A stretch of 64,000 bases of DNA, taken from Rhizodiscina lignyota (lineage: Eukaryota > Ascomycota > Dothideomycetes > Aulographales > Rhizodiscinaceae). The notes under the pieces are model-generated. The model was given only the letters and a program-made list of their open reading frames with translations, had not been told where the DNA came from and did no database searches. Shown one piece after another: positions 11,026-21,582 of the stretch (the first letter of the stretch is position 1; the number at the start of each line of letters is the position of its first letter). The translations under genes and the position numbers were made by a program. The stretch lies in NCBI GenBank assembly GCA_010015805.1, contig ML978123.1, positions 2,108,001-2,172,000 of the forward strand, given 5' to 3'.

Positions 11026-12374
11026 ATGGCTCCAAAACGCGGTTCCAGCGGAATCAGCTTGGGCGGCGATGGCTCAGGCGGCGGTACTGTGAGCAATCGT
11101 TGCGAAGGCGCGTTCTACTTCGACAGTGACAATTTGGGCTGGAGCGTCGCTGAACTCGTCATATCGGGTGTTTCCCTTGTCGCTTTCATAGTATTGTTTA
11201 TTCTTTACATCGTGCAAGTGAATCGCAAGCCTCACGCGACGAAGATTGTAAAGTGGTGGACATTCGGCCTCGCTCTGATATTCACCATCATGTAAGCCTG
11301 TTGCGCCACTAGCGAAGGGATGGCGAGCATGCTGACCATTCTACCAGTGCCTTTGTGTTGAGGCTGATCAACGACGTTCTTAACGACTGCCTCATCACAA
11401 GCTTTTACACCTACAATGCCATCTGGATTGCCGTCACCATTCTGTTCTATGGCCTCGCATACTTGATTTGGTTAGCGATATTTATGCTACCCTTGTGCCT
11501 TCAGATGCTTCGTCAGGCCCGCTGCCCGACCAAGCTTGCCAAAATCACCTTATCAATCACTTTGGGTGTCTTGTCTACAATCTGGGTGGCCGTCAATGTT
11601 ATATCCAGCTGGAATTCGTGGGACCAATCACGGTATTTCTACTATGATGTGGAGTTCAACACCCACATATATAATGCGGCAAATGCGTTGAGCGCGACGT
11701 ATAATGTGCTATATTTCGTTGCGACTCTGGTTGGTTCCGCTGTGCTCATTTATGCACTCGTCAAGATTCGCCAGAATCCAGTCCTCAGTCAGGCAAGTGT
11801 CCAATTACACATTCGGTGCTCACGAAACTAACTACATAATAAGGGTATCAAGATATGGGTCCCATTTACCATCGCCTTCTTCCTCGCAAGCAACATTCTC
11901 TCCTTAATTGAGGTCTTTCATTGGACAGTCCCGAAGAAGTCCTATACAGCTGCAGCTAGTACTGCGACTGGAGTCTTGGATATCGTCTTCATCTTCGGAG
12001 TTGCGTTGGGGATCTTGTTTTCAGCATCAAGCAACGGCTTTGCTCACTCGAACGCACTACAAAGCACCCCCGGCCATAACCCTCCTCCAGTATACTCGGA
12101 CAGTGTACCCATGTATAAGCCCGAGATGGATGGACAAAGCTCTGTTGTCACATCCACGGCATACTCGCAGTACCCTCAAGCCCCGAATAACCACCAACAA
12201 CAATATCCAACGCACCAGCAGCAGACTTGGAACTATCAGTCGACCCAACCCCCAGGAGAGTGGCAACAAGCGCAAGCACAATGGCAGCAGCCTACTGAAA
12301 TGCCAGTGCAGCCACCTGAGCTTCATGGCCAGCAACGATTCGAGGCCCCAGCTCAGAACAGTAGCACAAGATAG
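11026..12374 (+). CDS. Seven-transmembrane protein with Gln/Pro-rich cytosolic tail
   Basis: A 413-residue polytopic protein from exons 11026-11291, 11348-11792 and 11844-12374. About seven hydrophobic segments can be seen (roughly residues 38-62, 74-94, 108-134, 147-165, 189-213, 226-245, 260-282). A short Gly/Ser-rich N-terminus precedes them, and a tail of about 115 residues rich in Gln, Pro and Ser follows. The tail carries PPPVY (residues 317-321), a PPxY motif of the kind bound by WW domains of Rsp5/Nedd4 ubiquitin ligases. The second intron appears to use a GC donor. I do not recognise the family; a receptor-like or fungus-specific integral membrane protein is possible, but no function can be assigned. 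Confidence 0.8.
11793..11843 (+). other. GC-AG intron in the 7-TM gene
   Basis: The 51-nt intron begins GCAAGT and ends AATAAG, with an ACTAAC branch site about 15 nt before the end. Its length is a multiple of three and both flanks join in phase 0 (CAG to GGT). Using the nearby GTGTCC instead would break the frame. GCAAGT is the known consensus for the minor GC-AG class. Confidence 0.8.
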
Positions 12375-13120
12375 TCTTTTCAGGGGATTCCCTCCTCGCT
12401 TTTGACCCGGCTCCTTCATGAGCGCGACACCAAGTCTGCGTTCATGATATCCATCATGTCACCACCTCAATCTGCGGAATACGCTTCCTCCGACAGTCGT
12501 GGGCTATCCGCACGCATGTTCAAGTCATGATGCTTTCGCGACTACAGAGTCAGGCTCATCAACAGCGCACGGTGGCACAAGTCAGTGCTCGCATTCGGCG
12601 ATGCGATCACTCATTTCTATCCAAACTTATACATTAACTGACGTCGATTTGATATGCTGCAGCAAACATACATGTATGGCTCTCTGTTTTCTTAGCACTT
12701 CGTTTTGCAGTCATGACAGCGCTTTTCTTTTTCTTTCAATAGATACCCAATAATTCAAAGAAGTCATAGATCTTTATCACAACTTCAGATTGGAAGAGAA
12801 ACCTTGTGCAAGGGATTATGTGTTTTCTGCACCGCCAATTCCCGACATTCGCTCACACGACAAGAAATTACTCTCAACATGAGAAGTAAGGTTGAGACAT
12901 GCTGGCGCTATGGGATGATGAGAGTAATTCATCATCCTGATTGAGGAGAGCCATTGATAGAACGTCCTAGCTACTTCATTGTACATAGATGTGCAAGCTG
13001 GAAGTTGAAAGCCTGCTGTCGTTAACCGTTGCCGAAGTAGAACTGTTCCAATTCAAGTACACCATCTAGCCAGCCGAACACAAGACGAATTCCAGTTGCA
13101 ATGAACCGATAGTGCAGCAC
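12375..13120. other. Intergenic region
   Basis: 746 nt between two converging genes, so it holds two 3' flanks. I see no ORF, repeat or RNA gene worth reporting. Confidence 0.65.
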
Positions 13121-13483
13121 CTAGACGAGCGACACATTCTTCAGTCGCCTTGCAGCCAAAACGGCCACGGTACCAATCCCCACCAGCAGAGCATCCATGC
13201 TCCATTCCTTTCCAGCTTTAACTTGCATCGTGAGTCCGATGATCAGAAACGCCGTCGAGGCCACAGCGGCAGGCAGCCGCGTGTGTCGAGGGATCAATAG
13301 CAACGCTAACGTGAGGTCCATCATTGGGATAATTGCTGCCACCTGAGTTCCGTCGTCCACCCTGTGGCTTTCCTGGAAGGCGAACCACCATGGCGTGTAC
13401 TTGCCGTGAGTGAAGCGGGAGAAGGAGCTGAGGAAACCGACGCCGCACAGAGCGAAGATGGGAGCCTTGTCTGCGAGTGACAT
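13121..13483 (-). CDS. Small four-helix integral membrane protein
   Basis: A 120-residue intronless gene. The start at 13483 (MSLADKAP) was chosen because the upstream in-frame residues are polar and unlike a membrane protein. Four hydrophobic stretches can be seen: IFALCGVGFLSS, AAIIPMMDLTLALLLIP, AVASTAFLIIGLTM and MDALLVGIGTVAVLAA. A soluble loop (FTHGKYTPWWFAFQE) sits between the first two. The size and layout recall small DoxX-like or DUF-type membrane proteins of fungi, but I do not recognise the family with confidence. No neighbouring gene suggests a job. Confidence 0.6.
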   Translation of the reverse strand: MSLADKAPIFALCGVGFLSSFSRFTHGKYTPWWFAFQESHRVDDGTQVAAIIPMMDLTLALLLIPRHTRLPAAVASTAFLIIGLTMQVKAGKEWSMDALLVGIGTVAVLAARRLKNVSLV

Positions 13484-14255
13484 GTTGGATTCAGGGGGTA
13501 GGAGGGAAGTGAGAAGTTGATATGTACTGCCAGTCTCTTGGAACGAAAACTGATGACGGTCTTGACTTGTGAACACTATAAGCTTCTACATTCCTTGAAG
13601 CATAAATGGACCTTCGGACACAAAGCTCAGTTCGTGATGTTATGGGCTAGCGTCAATATGGGTAATGCTGGGTTCTAATCGGCGAGATTGTCCGCCGAAT
13701 GTGAAGACAAGCAGCCTGAGCGGAGACATTTGAAAAGAGAGTGCAATGATTCAATGCTGCTCTGACTGTTGTATGATCCTTATTGCGTTCCAACTATTGT
13801 TGTGCTGTGGTCAGATTCGTGCGCAGAACGGAATATGTATCATGCACTTGTGAAACAACACGTGCTCAAATCTCAGATATGCAGTGAATTTAGGCCAATC
13901 AGAAGGCAGGAAAGGCTCACAAACAGTGATCTGAAACTTATATTCAAGAATTGAAAGGGCATGAGGCTAAAAAAACTGGCTGAATATCTGTGTTGTTCGA
14001 TAACTGGCTGCGCGATCATTCGCGATATTTTTTGCGAAATGCTACCCTAACCTTCACGCGCTAATCCTAAAACGGCAAAAGAACCCAAGCATTGAAATGC
14101 AAGCACTGAAATTCCACCATAGTGCTCATCAACTACCGTTTCCTGGCTTACCTGATCAGCTTGCACCCTTTCTTTCATTACATCACTAGATAGAAGCATG
14201 TTACCGTGCACTTTGAAAATCAACGTGAACAGAAGACTTCTTCCACCCCTTTAAC
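13484..14255. promoter_or_regulatory. Divergent intergenic region
   Basis: 772 nt between the start codons of the small membrane protein (minus) and the GFA-like protein (plus). AT-rich in the middle; no recognisable element beyond generic promoter sequence. Confidence 0.5.
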
Positions 14256-14997
14256 ATGGCGAAAGCTCTACATCCTGCTTGCGTGCTTGGTGGCTGTATA
14301 TGTGAGAAGATCCGTTTTCGAATCGATATTCCTGAATCTGCAGTTTGGCCGCCTTCATTCGTACGTGCAGTGACCCCGCTTAGCAGTTCCCACTCTCAAA
14401 CCCACTGTATCTATCGTTACGTTTAATGTCATGAGTGCCTCTACTCCTCCATTCTGTCTAATCTCGCTCATATAGAGACCAACGTGTCAATGCACAGACT
14501 GCCGCAAACACACTGGCTCGCTTCTCCCGCAAGCCATAGAGGTTCCCACATCATGGATCCACCCGTCTTTTCATCTCAATGAGGCGTTCATGACATATTC
14601 GCTCCCAGGCTCGAGCTGTATGCGAGGATTCTGCAGAGATTGTGGATCATCGCTGTGCTTCCTGTCGCCCGAAGGACGAGACGGCAAGAGCAAGGATGAG
14701 ACGTACCTATGGGTTGGATGCTTGGATGAAGACTTCCTCTCTGGGAAGAGAATTGGGGAGTCTGAGGCGGTTGAGCATTCAACGAAGTCCAAGGATGGCG
14801 CTACAAACACCGGTGTGAAGGGTACTGTTATGGTGGGCCCGATTCTTCGAGACGTCGAGAGTAGAGAGTGGGGACAACGTCTGTGCCGGCCAACTAGTAA
14901 TATCTTTTGTCTAAATGAGATCGAGGGTGTGACAGACAGTGTAAAGGGAGAGAAGTTCTGGCGTGAGAGAGGCGGCAAAAGGCAGGCGAAGATATAG
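14256..14997 (+). CDS. GFA/CENP-V-type zinc-binding protein
   Basis: Exons 14256-14360 and 14476-14997 give 208 residues of the glutathione-dependent formaldehyde-activating (GFA, Mss4-like) fold. The zinc ligands are in place: GGCICEK (Cys14, Cys16), TCQCTDCRKHTG (Cys39, 41, 44) and FCRDCGSSLCF (Cys88, 91). The intron falls exactly between the first and second zinc motifs in phase 0. The domain is complete, followed by a lineage-variable C-terminal part rich in Lys, Arg and Glu. Members bind zinc and some act on S-hydroxymethylglutathione, but most fungal paralogues have no known substrate, so function stays open. A long antisense ORF over the same region is a shadow. Confidence 0.88.
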
Positions 14998-15513
14998 CGC
15001 ACAGTGTATATGGCTGAGGAATGACAGTGGTGTATCACATGACGACAGTGAGTTGCGCCGAGTCTCGCAAAATCTTCGATACAAGTATTTGATGGTCAAA
15101 GCCTGGCGGTTGAGCTCTATTAGTCTTTGAAGGTTGAAAGTTCTACGGTATGACATGTACGGTATACGATATTCGCAACGTCTTGTCACCAAGCTGAAGT
15201 TGAAAGAAAATGAACCCCATCTCCTCCCACTAGCTGAAGTCACGCTTGCATGGCATGCAGAGATCGAGTTGGCTTCGTAGGAGTTGTTGAAAGTCCTCCA
15301 TATAACAAAACGCCAACATGCAAATGGTGGTATCATGCGCCGATCGTGACATTCATCAGACTCTCGTCTTTTTAAGATCCATGAGTCTATGTTGAATATG
15401 CTGAACAACAGAATCGCTTCTTTTGTGAGCACCGCCCTAACGCCGGATTAGATATGCTGAGAAATTCTTGGTCGAAGAATTCAGAACGTTCAAAGAGTCC
15501 TGGATAGGATCTC
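14998..15513. other. Convergent intergenic region
   Basis: 516 nt between the stop codons of the GFA-like gene and SAM synthetase; two 3' flanks. Nothing else is recognised. Confidence 0.6.
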
Positions 15514-16896
15514 TTAGAACTTCAACGTCAGAGGCTTCTCCCATGAGAAGCTCTGGTTTGTGAAGTGTCCGTTCTTGGCCGTCTTGTTGTAGATTGGCTT
15601 CGCGAGGTCGAGTTCTTTGACGATGACACCGGGTCTCATGTCGAAGTTCTTCTTGACAATCTCAACCAGCTCATCGCTTGTCTTGTCGCTAGTTCCGTAT
15701 GTTTCGATGAATAAGCTAAGTGGCTCGGCGACACCAATAGCGTAGGAAAGCTGTACTAGCACACGTCGAGCGAGCTTGGCATGCACGATAGACTTTGCAA
15801 TCCAGCGCGCGAGATAAGCAGCTGAACGATCAACTTTGCTGTAGTCCTTGCCAGAGAAAGCACCACCACCATGGGCGCCCCAGCCACCGTAGGTATCGAC
15901 AATGATTTTGCGGCCCGTGAGACCAGCATCGCCTTGAGGGCCACCAATGATGAAAAGACCAGATGGTTGGATCTGAGACTCGTCAGTATAGTGACGGAGA
16001 ATGCCGACTGAAACTCCGCATTTAAAGTTGACTCACGTGGTAGACTGTGCGGTCATCGAGATATTTTGCAGGAATGACCTTCTTGATGATCTTCTCCTTG
16101 ATCTCCTTCCTCAGCTCCTCGGTGCCGATGCTCTCAGCATGCTGCGCGGAAACTACGACAGTGTCAACTCGCAATGGGACGACAGCTCCACCGTCATGCT
16201 TGTATTCCACGGTGACTTGCGTCTTGGTGTCTGGCCTCAACCAGGGCAACGTGCCATCCCTTCTCGCCTCCGCCATCGCCGCATTCAGTTGGTGTGCCAG
16301 TTGAATGGTTAGCGGCAGATATTCCGGAGTCTCATCCGTCGCATAGCCAAACATTATACCCTGGTCACCGGCACCAAGCTTCTCCAGCGCTTCGTCATAG
16401 TGCAGACCTTGTGCAATGTCTGGAGACTGCTGTTCGATGGCCACGAGGACGTTGCAGGTCTTGTAGTCGAACCCCTTCGCGCTGTCATCGTATCCGATGT
16501 CTTTGATGGCGTTTCGAATGACCTTTTGGTAGTCGAGGTGTGCCTTGGTGGTAATTTCACCAAACACCATAATCATGCCGGTCTTGGTCGCCGTCTCACA
16601 GGCGACCTTGGAGAGCGGGTCTTCGGCGAGGCAGGCATCGAGGATCGCGTCGGAAACTTGGTCGCTGTGTGATTGTCTCTCATGTTAGTATGAGGACCCA
16701 TGACTTGAGGTTAGAAGGGATAAGTAGCCTTCAAACCCCCATGGAAAAAGATTTCCACATACGCAATTTTGCTATAAAAGGTTAGCCAATTGATGAAACA
16801 TGAGTTCAAAGATAAAGTCTACTCAGGATGGCCCTCTCCTACGCTCTCGGAGGTGAACAGGAAAGTCCCCGCCTCACCAGTTCCATTTGCGACCAT
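15514..16896 (-). CDS. S-adenosylmethionine synthetase
   Basis: Makes S-adenosylmethionine from ATP and methionine in the cytosol (yeast SAM1/SAM2, Neurospora eth-1). Four exons: 16896-16823, 16771-16763, 16664-16037 and 15972-15514, total 389 residues, the family length. Key signatures are [21 protein letters not shown] at the N-terminus, [18 protein letters not shown], and [19 protein letters not shown] near the P-loop-like lysine. The second exon is only 9 nt long and encodes the end of Asp, Lys-Ile and the start of Ala in the invariant HPDKIAD motif. Without it this conserved motif cannot be built. The start codon is 16896. It is divergent from GPN3 with 468 nt between starts. Confidence 0.96.
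16763..16771 (-). other. 9-nt microexon of SAM synthetase
   Basis: The minus strand reads TATAG, then CAAAATTGC, then GTATGT: an AG acceptor, nine coding bases and a perfect donor. With GA from exon 1 and C from exon 3 it yields Asp-Lys-Ile-Ala, exactly the invariant motif. Introns of 51 and 98 nt flank it. Confidence 0.88.
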
Positions 16897-17364
16897 ATTG
16901 AATGGGATACCGCGGGGTAAGATTATGAGGGTCTGGTATTAAAGTTGGGGAGGAGATGCAGGGACAAGCGAGAGAAAGCCCAATTGAGATCGCGATGGGA
17001 AGATGTGCGGGAATTGGTCGGCGATGGATGGAAAGGCAGAGAGTCGAAGAGGAGGAGGTTGACGCTGGTCGGATGAGAGGTGGCCGGTGGTTTTCAGAAA
17101 ATTGCGATGCCGGCAATTCGAGCTGTGTCTACCTTGGGGGGGAGCACGCAAGAACTTCCAGCCAATAGAATGAGGTTCCTCCGTCTTCGGCGCTTTTCTG
17201 ACACTCCCATCTTTTCATGAGGGAACTTCAGCGTAGCAAGCGCCAAAACTATCCTTCACCTTCAACTCAACCCGACGTAAAACTGCCTCGACACCCACAG
17301 GCGCAAGGTATGTCTATCATATCACGAAGGGTAGCTCGATGACAAGAGGCTGTTATACACCAAC
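16897..17364. promoter_or_regulatory. Bidirectional promoter between SAM synthetase and GPN3
   Basis: 468 nt between divergent start codons. It contains an AGCCAATAG segment with a CCAAT box at 17162-17166, about 200 nt before the GPN3 start, matching the CCAAT-binding (HAP) complex site. The part next to the SAM synthetase start is purine-rich on the plus strand. Confidence 0.5.
17162..17166 (+). promoter_or_regulatory. CCAAT box
   Basis: CCAAT in the context AGCCAATAG, the usual extended form of the HAP-complex site, within a divergent promoter. A sequence match only. Confidence 0.35.
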
Positions 17365-18309
17365 ATGTCGAAATTCGGCGTCATCGTCCTCGGCCCTGCC
17401 GGCGCAGGAAAGACGACATTCTGCTCCTCACTGATCCAAAACCTACGAAACAATAAACGATCATGTTTCTACATTAACCTCGACCCTGCGGCCGAAGACT
17501 TCGTCTACGAGCCAGATATCGACATCAAAGACCTCATCTCCCTCTCCGATGTCATGGAAGAAATGTCCCTCGGTCCCAACGGTGGCCTGATATACTGCTT
17601 CGAGTTCTTGCTCGAGAACATGGATTTCCTGACAGAGCCGCTCGAGGAGATCACTGAGGAGTATCTGATCGTCATCGACATGCCGGGGCAAATCGAGCTG
17701 TACACACACATTCCGATCCTACCTGCGCTGGTGAAGGAGCTGGCAGGAGGAGCACTCAACGTGAGGATGTGCGCGGCGTACCTGCTCGAGGCGACCTTCA
17801 TCGCTGATCGGGCCAAATTCTTTGCTGGCACGCTGAGCGCGATGAGCGCGATGCTCATGCTCGAGATACCTCACGTGAACATACTGAGCAAGATGGACCT
17901 TGTGAAAGGCACAGTAGCACGAAGGGACTTGAAGAAGTTCCTAAACCCCGAGGCAGAGTTGTTGGATGACGACCCTGCTGCACCTAGGAGTAGAATTGCC
18001 TTCGAGCCTTCGGATGCCCTTGAAGTGGTCCCTGAGCAGGAACAAAAAGGGAATGCGGAGGACGACCCACTTGCGCCGAAGAATATGATGGGAGGAGCAT
18101 CCTTCCAGAGACTGAATCGCGCGGTTGCACAGCTCATTGATGACTTCAGCATGGTCCAATTCTTGCAGCTGGATGTCCAGGACGAAGACAGTGTTGGTGC
18201 TGTTCTGAGCTACATCGATGATGCAGTGCAGTACCACGAGGCGCAAGAACCGAAAGAGCCAACTTACGATCTTGATGAGGACATGGAGGACGATTACGGA
18301 GACGGGTGA
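17365..18309 (+). CDS. GPN3: GPN-loop GTPase 3
   Basis: A 314-residue intronless member of the GPN GTPases, which with GPN1 bring assembled RNA polymerase II into the nucleus. The P-loop is [10 protein letters not shown] right at the N-terminus, the name-giving loop is GPNGG (near residue 73), and the G3-type motif is [11 protein letters not shown]. The guanine-specificity segment is NILSKMDL. An insertion around [17 protein letters not shown] and an acidic C-terminus ([13 protein letters not shown]) make it slightly longer than the yeast protein. The start is clear because the P-loop begins at residue 10. Confidence 0.95.
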   Translation: MSKFGVIVLGPAGAGKTTFCSSLIQNLRNNKRSCFYINLDPAAEDFVYEPDIDIKDLISLSDVMEEMSLGPNGGLIYCFEFLLENMDFLTEPLEEITEEYLIVIDMPGQIELYTHIPILPALVKELAGGALNVRMCAAYLLEATFIADRAKFFAGTLSAMSAMLMLEIPHVNILSKMDLVKGTVARRDLKKFLNPEAELLDDDPAAPRSRIAFEPSDALEVVPEQEQKGNAEDDPLAPKNMMGGASFQRLNRAVAQLIDDFSMVQFLQLDVQDEDSVGAVLSYIDDAVQYHEAQEPKEPTYDLDEDMEDDYGDG

Positions 18310-18747
18310 GCTGTGGACATGAGTAAGGGAATGCACAGCAAACCGACGGATTGCAGCTCTTAACATCTACGGCAGATGTTAGACAACCGCGCCGCATTGC
18401 TCCACTTGTCCTCTTTTACACATCACAAGTCTCGTCTTACTAGAAACTCAAGACTACGCGAGAGAAAGGTCTGGCCTGGGTGCGTTAAACCCCTCGTTGC
18501 ACGACGTGCTCTATGCGAGCCATGGCACTCCAGGTGAACGACGAACAAGAGACAGTGGACGGCAGAATCGCTTTTATTTTTGGGCTGATTGCTACCTGGG
18601 ATGCCTAACCAAGGTATCTTGCCGTGCAGTTTAGATGCCACCAAACTGCAATAATCCTTTAGTGCCACTAAATATCAAAAAATAGATGCCACTATTCCAA
18701 TGGCATCACCCGCATGTGAAAAGCCGTTATATCTGAAGAAAACTAAC
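18310..18747. other. Convergent intergenic region
   Basis: 438 nt between the GPN3 stop and the GH20 stop. Only 3' flanks; nothing recognised. Confidence 0.6.
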
Positions 18748-20594
18748 TCAATGATCCAAACGGCACTGTGTGCCATTCTGAAGGCAGAACGGCATCTGGA
18801 TCGGCTCTGCCCCAACTCCACTAGCAACCAGTCTCTCCCTCATATCGCTCAGGCGGGGGCTCGCCTCAACTTGGCTGCGGTTCTGTCCGTGTGCATCTTT
18901 GGCACCGCTCCAAAGCACTTCGGCCGCAGCACATGCGCGTGGCCAAACCATCTTATCGAGATTGACAGGGTCCGTTTGCTCGGCCCAAGCGTGCACCTCT
19001 CCACCCAAGACTAGGTGAGTGCTGTTGGCAGGTACACCTTCAAGCGGATCGTAGTCGTACATTACGCGCCAGTTGTGCCTAGGCGAGCAGTAGTCTTGGT
19101 ACGGCCAATATCCGGCGGCGGCGTCGGGGGTGAAATCGAGCCATTGGCCCTGGCCACAGTCGAGATACTTTAAAAAGCTTGTCAGCGCCGCTACCCTGCC
19201 ATTTAAGTTTTTATGCACCTACCCAGTATTCATAGTTGCCCACAAGTGCCTTGTGGCCCTTTGCGACAGTCTGTGCAACCGCCTCGTCGCTTTGCCACGT
19301 TTGTACGACAACGTCGCTACCCAGTTTGAGGCCCCACTGCAGAAGCATCTCCTCCCATACTATGGGTGTCAACCCCATCTTGCGGACCTGGTCGTGGTTG
19401 CGATCGACGAATTTCTGCAGCAGCGGCGTCAGGACGTCGGTATCGTTGCTCTTCACTGTGTCATCGAGCAAATAAGCCTGCGCGTTCAACTCGTCTCCGC
19501 CGGTGTGAAAGTACGAGGTGTACGGCCTCACGCGCGGCAGGAGGTCATCAAGCAGCTTTTCCAGGAACGCGGGCACCGCAGAGTCGTTGAGCTTGAGCGT
19601 GCCGCAGGGCGGCTCGGCGCAGTACGTGTCCCAGTCTGGCTGCACATTGAATGCCGCAATGAGGTCCGGATGCGAGAACCAGATGGCGGAGGTGTGGCCG
19701 GGCATGTCAATTTCTACGTATACCTCCACGCCCTGCAGTGCACCGTAGTACTGCAGCTCCTTAAGTTGGCTCGCAGTGTAAGTGAGAGACGACTCGTACG
19801 CGCCCTTGGCAGCGAGCTCGGGCATTGAGGGAATATCAAGTGGCCAGGACTGCGCGTCTGTAGCGTGAAGATGAAGGCGATTGAACTTGTTGAAGGCGAG
19901 GGCATCGATCTGGCGCTTGATATCCGACACGGGGAAGTAGTTACGTGACAGGTCCATGTTCATGCCACGGTGCACGAACTTTGGCGAATCGCTAATATCA
20001 ACTGGCGCGAGGTTCGTGTAGCTTCCACCCTGGGAGTGTTTGAAGAAGAGCTGAGTGAAAGTAGTCAGACCGCGAACGAGACCGATCGAAGTGGCCGCAG
20101 AGCAAATGACTTCGCCAGACTCGGAAACGGAGAGCTTGTAGGATTCATCGACTGCTCCATCCAATGGCTTGGTGACATTGACAGGATCCGGCTTCGTCTG
20201 CTTCAGCTCAATTGACGATATGTATTTCTTTCCGCTCGTGGATGGCTCGTAATCAGAATTTCTCGGGTGGAACTTCCATGGTACGAAAGTCTTTGAGAAT
20301 ACCGCGTCATGAGTTCTCTGAATGGCTGCTTGTATTATCTGTGATCCTTGGGGTGCTCCGCCCGATTGATATCCTGACTGCAGATATTCGTTAGTATGTG
20401 TATGATTTGTGTTTTAAAGTTTTGGGACCAAATGATTGAAACAACCAAACACATACGCTTTTCACTCCACTGTAGTTGACCTTGACATTTTTGTCGATCC
20501 ATAACACCGTGTCGCCGTGGGTGTAGCTTGAAGGCAATGGCCAGAGCGCGGAGACAAGGGCTGCGCAAAGCGTGGCGGGCAGTAAGAGCCTCAT
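18748..20594 (-). CDS. Beta-N-acetylhexosaminidase (GH20), secreted
   Basis: Removes terminal N-acetylglucosamine from chitin oligomers and glycans outside the cell. Exons 20594-20457, 20377-19223 and 19167-18748 give 570 residues, normal for fungal NagA-type enzymes. A signal peptide (MRLLLPATLCAALVSALWP) is followed by the GH20 N-terminal domain, then the catalytic barrel with RGMNMDLSRNYFP, HATDAQSWPLDIPS and the HTGGDELNA motif holding the catalytic Asp341-Glu342 pair of substrate-assisted catalysis. The C-terminal exon has LGGEVHAWAEQTDP and WPRACAAAEVLWSG, typical of the family. Intron 1 has a TACTAAC branch site just before its acceptor. Likely roles are wall remodelling and chitin recycling. 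Confidence 0.95.
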
Positions 20595-21582
20595 CTTGAT
20601 GCGCAATTTGTGGATGCCGGATAGGAGGTAGACAGAAGGTTCAACTGAAAGCAATATACTTTTAAAGTAAATTGCGATTTCCGTGTTTTAGTGCAGCTGC
20701 TTAAAAAAGAACGTGCCTGAAGCTCCTGAGCATGGGTGAAGTAGGAAATTAACGACTGAGCCACGCTTATGGACTGTGTTCACTAGGCGTGTTCGGTGAT
20801 TAAGCATAAGCTCCTCTAACAATTCCAGCACTTTCGCCCCCTCCGAGGAAGTGGATTAGGAAAGAGGAGAGAAGCGTCCGTGAGGCTGCGAACCAAGTTT
20901 ACTTTTATGTGGGGAGCTCCAGCTGCTGAGCTGGTGCTCGGGGACTTGTGAGGAGCCGGTGGAGTGGACAAGGCGACGATCTTCTCATGTTTGACCTACC
21001 TGCAGCTTTTGGACCTGCGGATGGAGAATGGAGGTCTCATGCAAGGTAACGAAGTTGGGTTCCACGGCAGCGTGCTGCTATTTTCTGGCGAGTCGCAATA
21101 CGAAGCATTGTAGCTATCGTGGAGTGGGGAAGCTTGAATGCAGAATGCGGTCCGCAACCTCACCGTGCTTCGACGTCACAGGGGTACGTCGTCAATGCAA
21201 CGTCGGCAGAAAGGCCATCATCCCGAGCTGTTCACTGAATTCGATTCAAGTGCAGTCCTCCGTACCTAGGTAGCATCGTCACCTTGCAACCATACACACT
21301 TTCGACCTTTGCAATTATCAGACGAACTGCTCTACCACTTTCCTTTCCAAGCCAGCAGCCACACGATATGGGCCATTTGGTTATCGGTAGTCAAAACCTT
21401 GTCAAACAGTCCAGTTCGGATCTCACTTCATGAATGCGATAAAGGACACCAGACATCAGTACCTCATATCGTATCTTCTATTGGTCATCAATCGTCAATC
21501 ATAATTATGAGACATGTCCCGTCCATCCGAGAAATAGTTCCAAGTCACCCCGCTATGCAATCCAACCCAACCTTCTGAATCG
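20595..21582. other. Intergenic region upstream of GH20
   Basis: 988 nt containing the GH20 promoter and the 3' flank of the GH16 gene. No ORF with protein-like character, no repeat and no RNA gene was recognised. Confidence 0.6.

Noticed and set aside
19130-19828. A 232-codon plus-strand ORF over the GH20 gene
   Set aside because: It mirrors conserved GH20 codons on the other strand and has the composition of a shadow frame.
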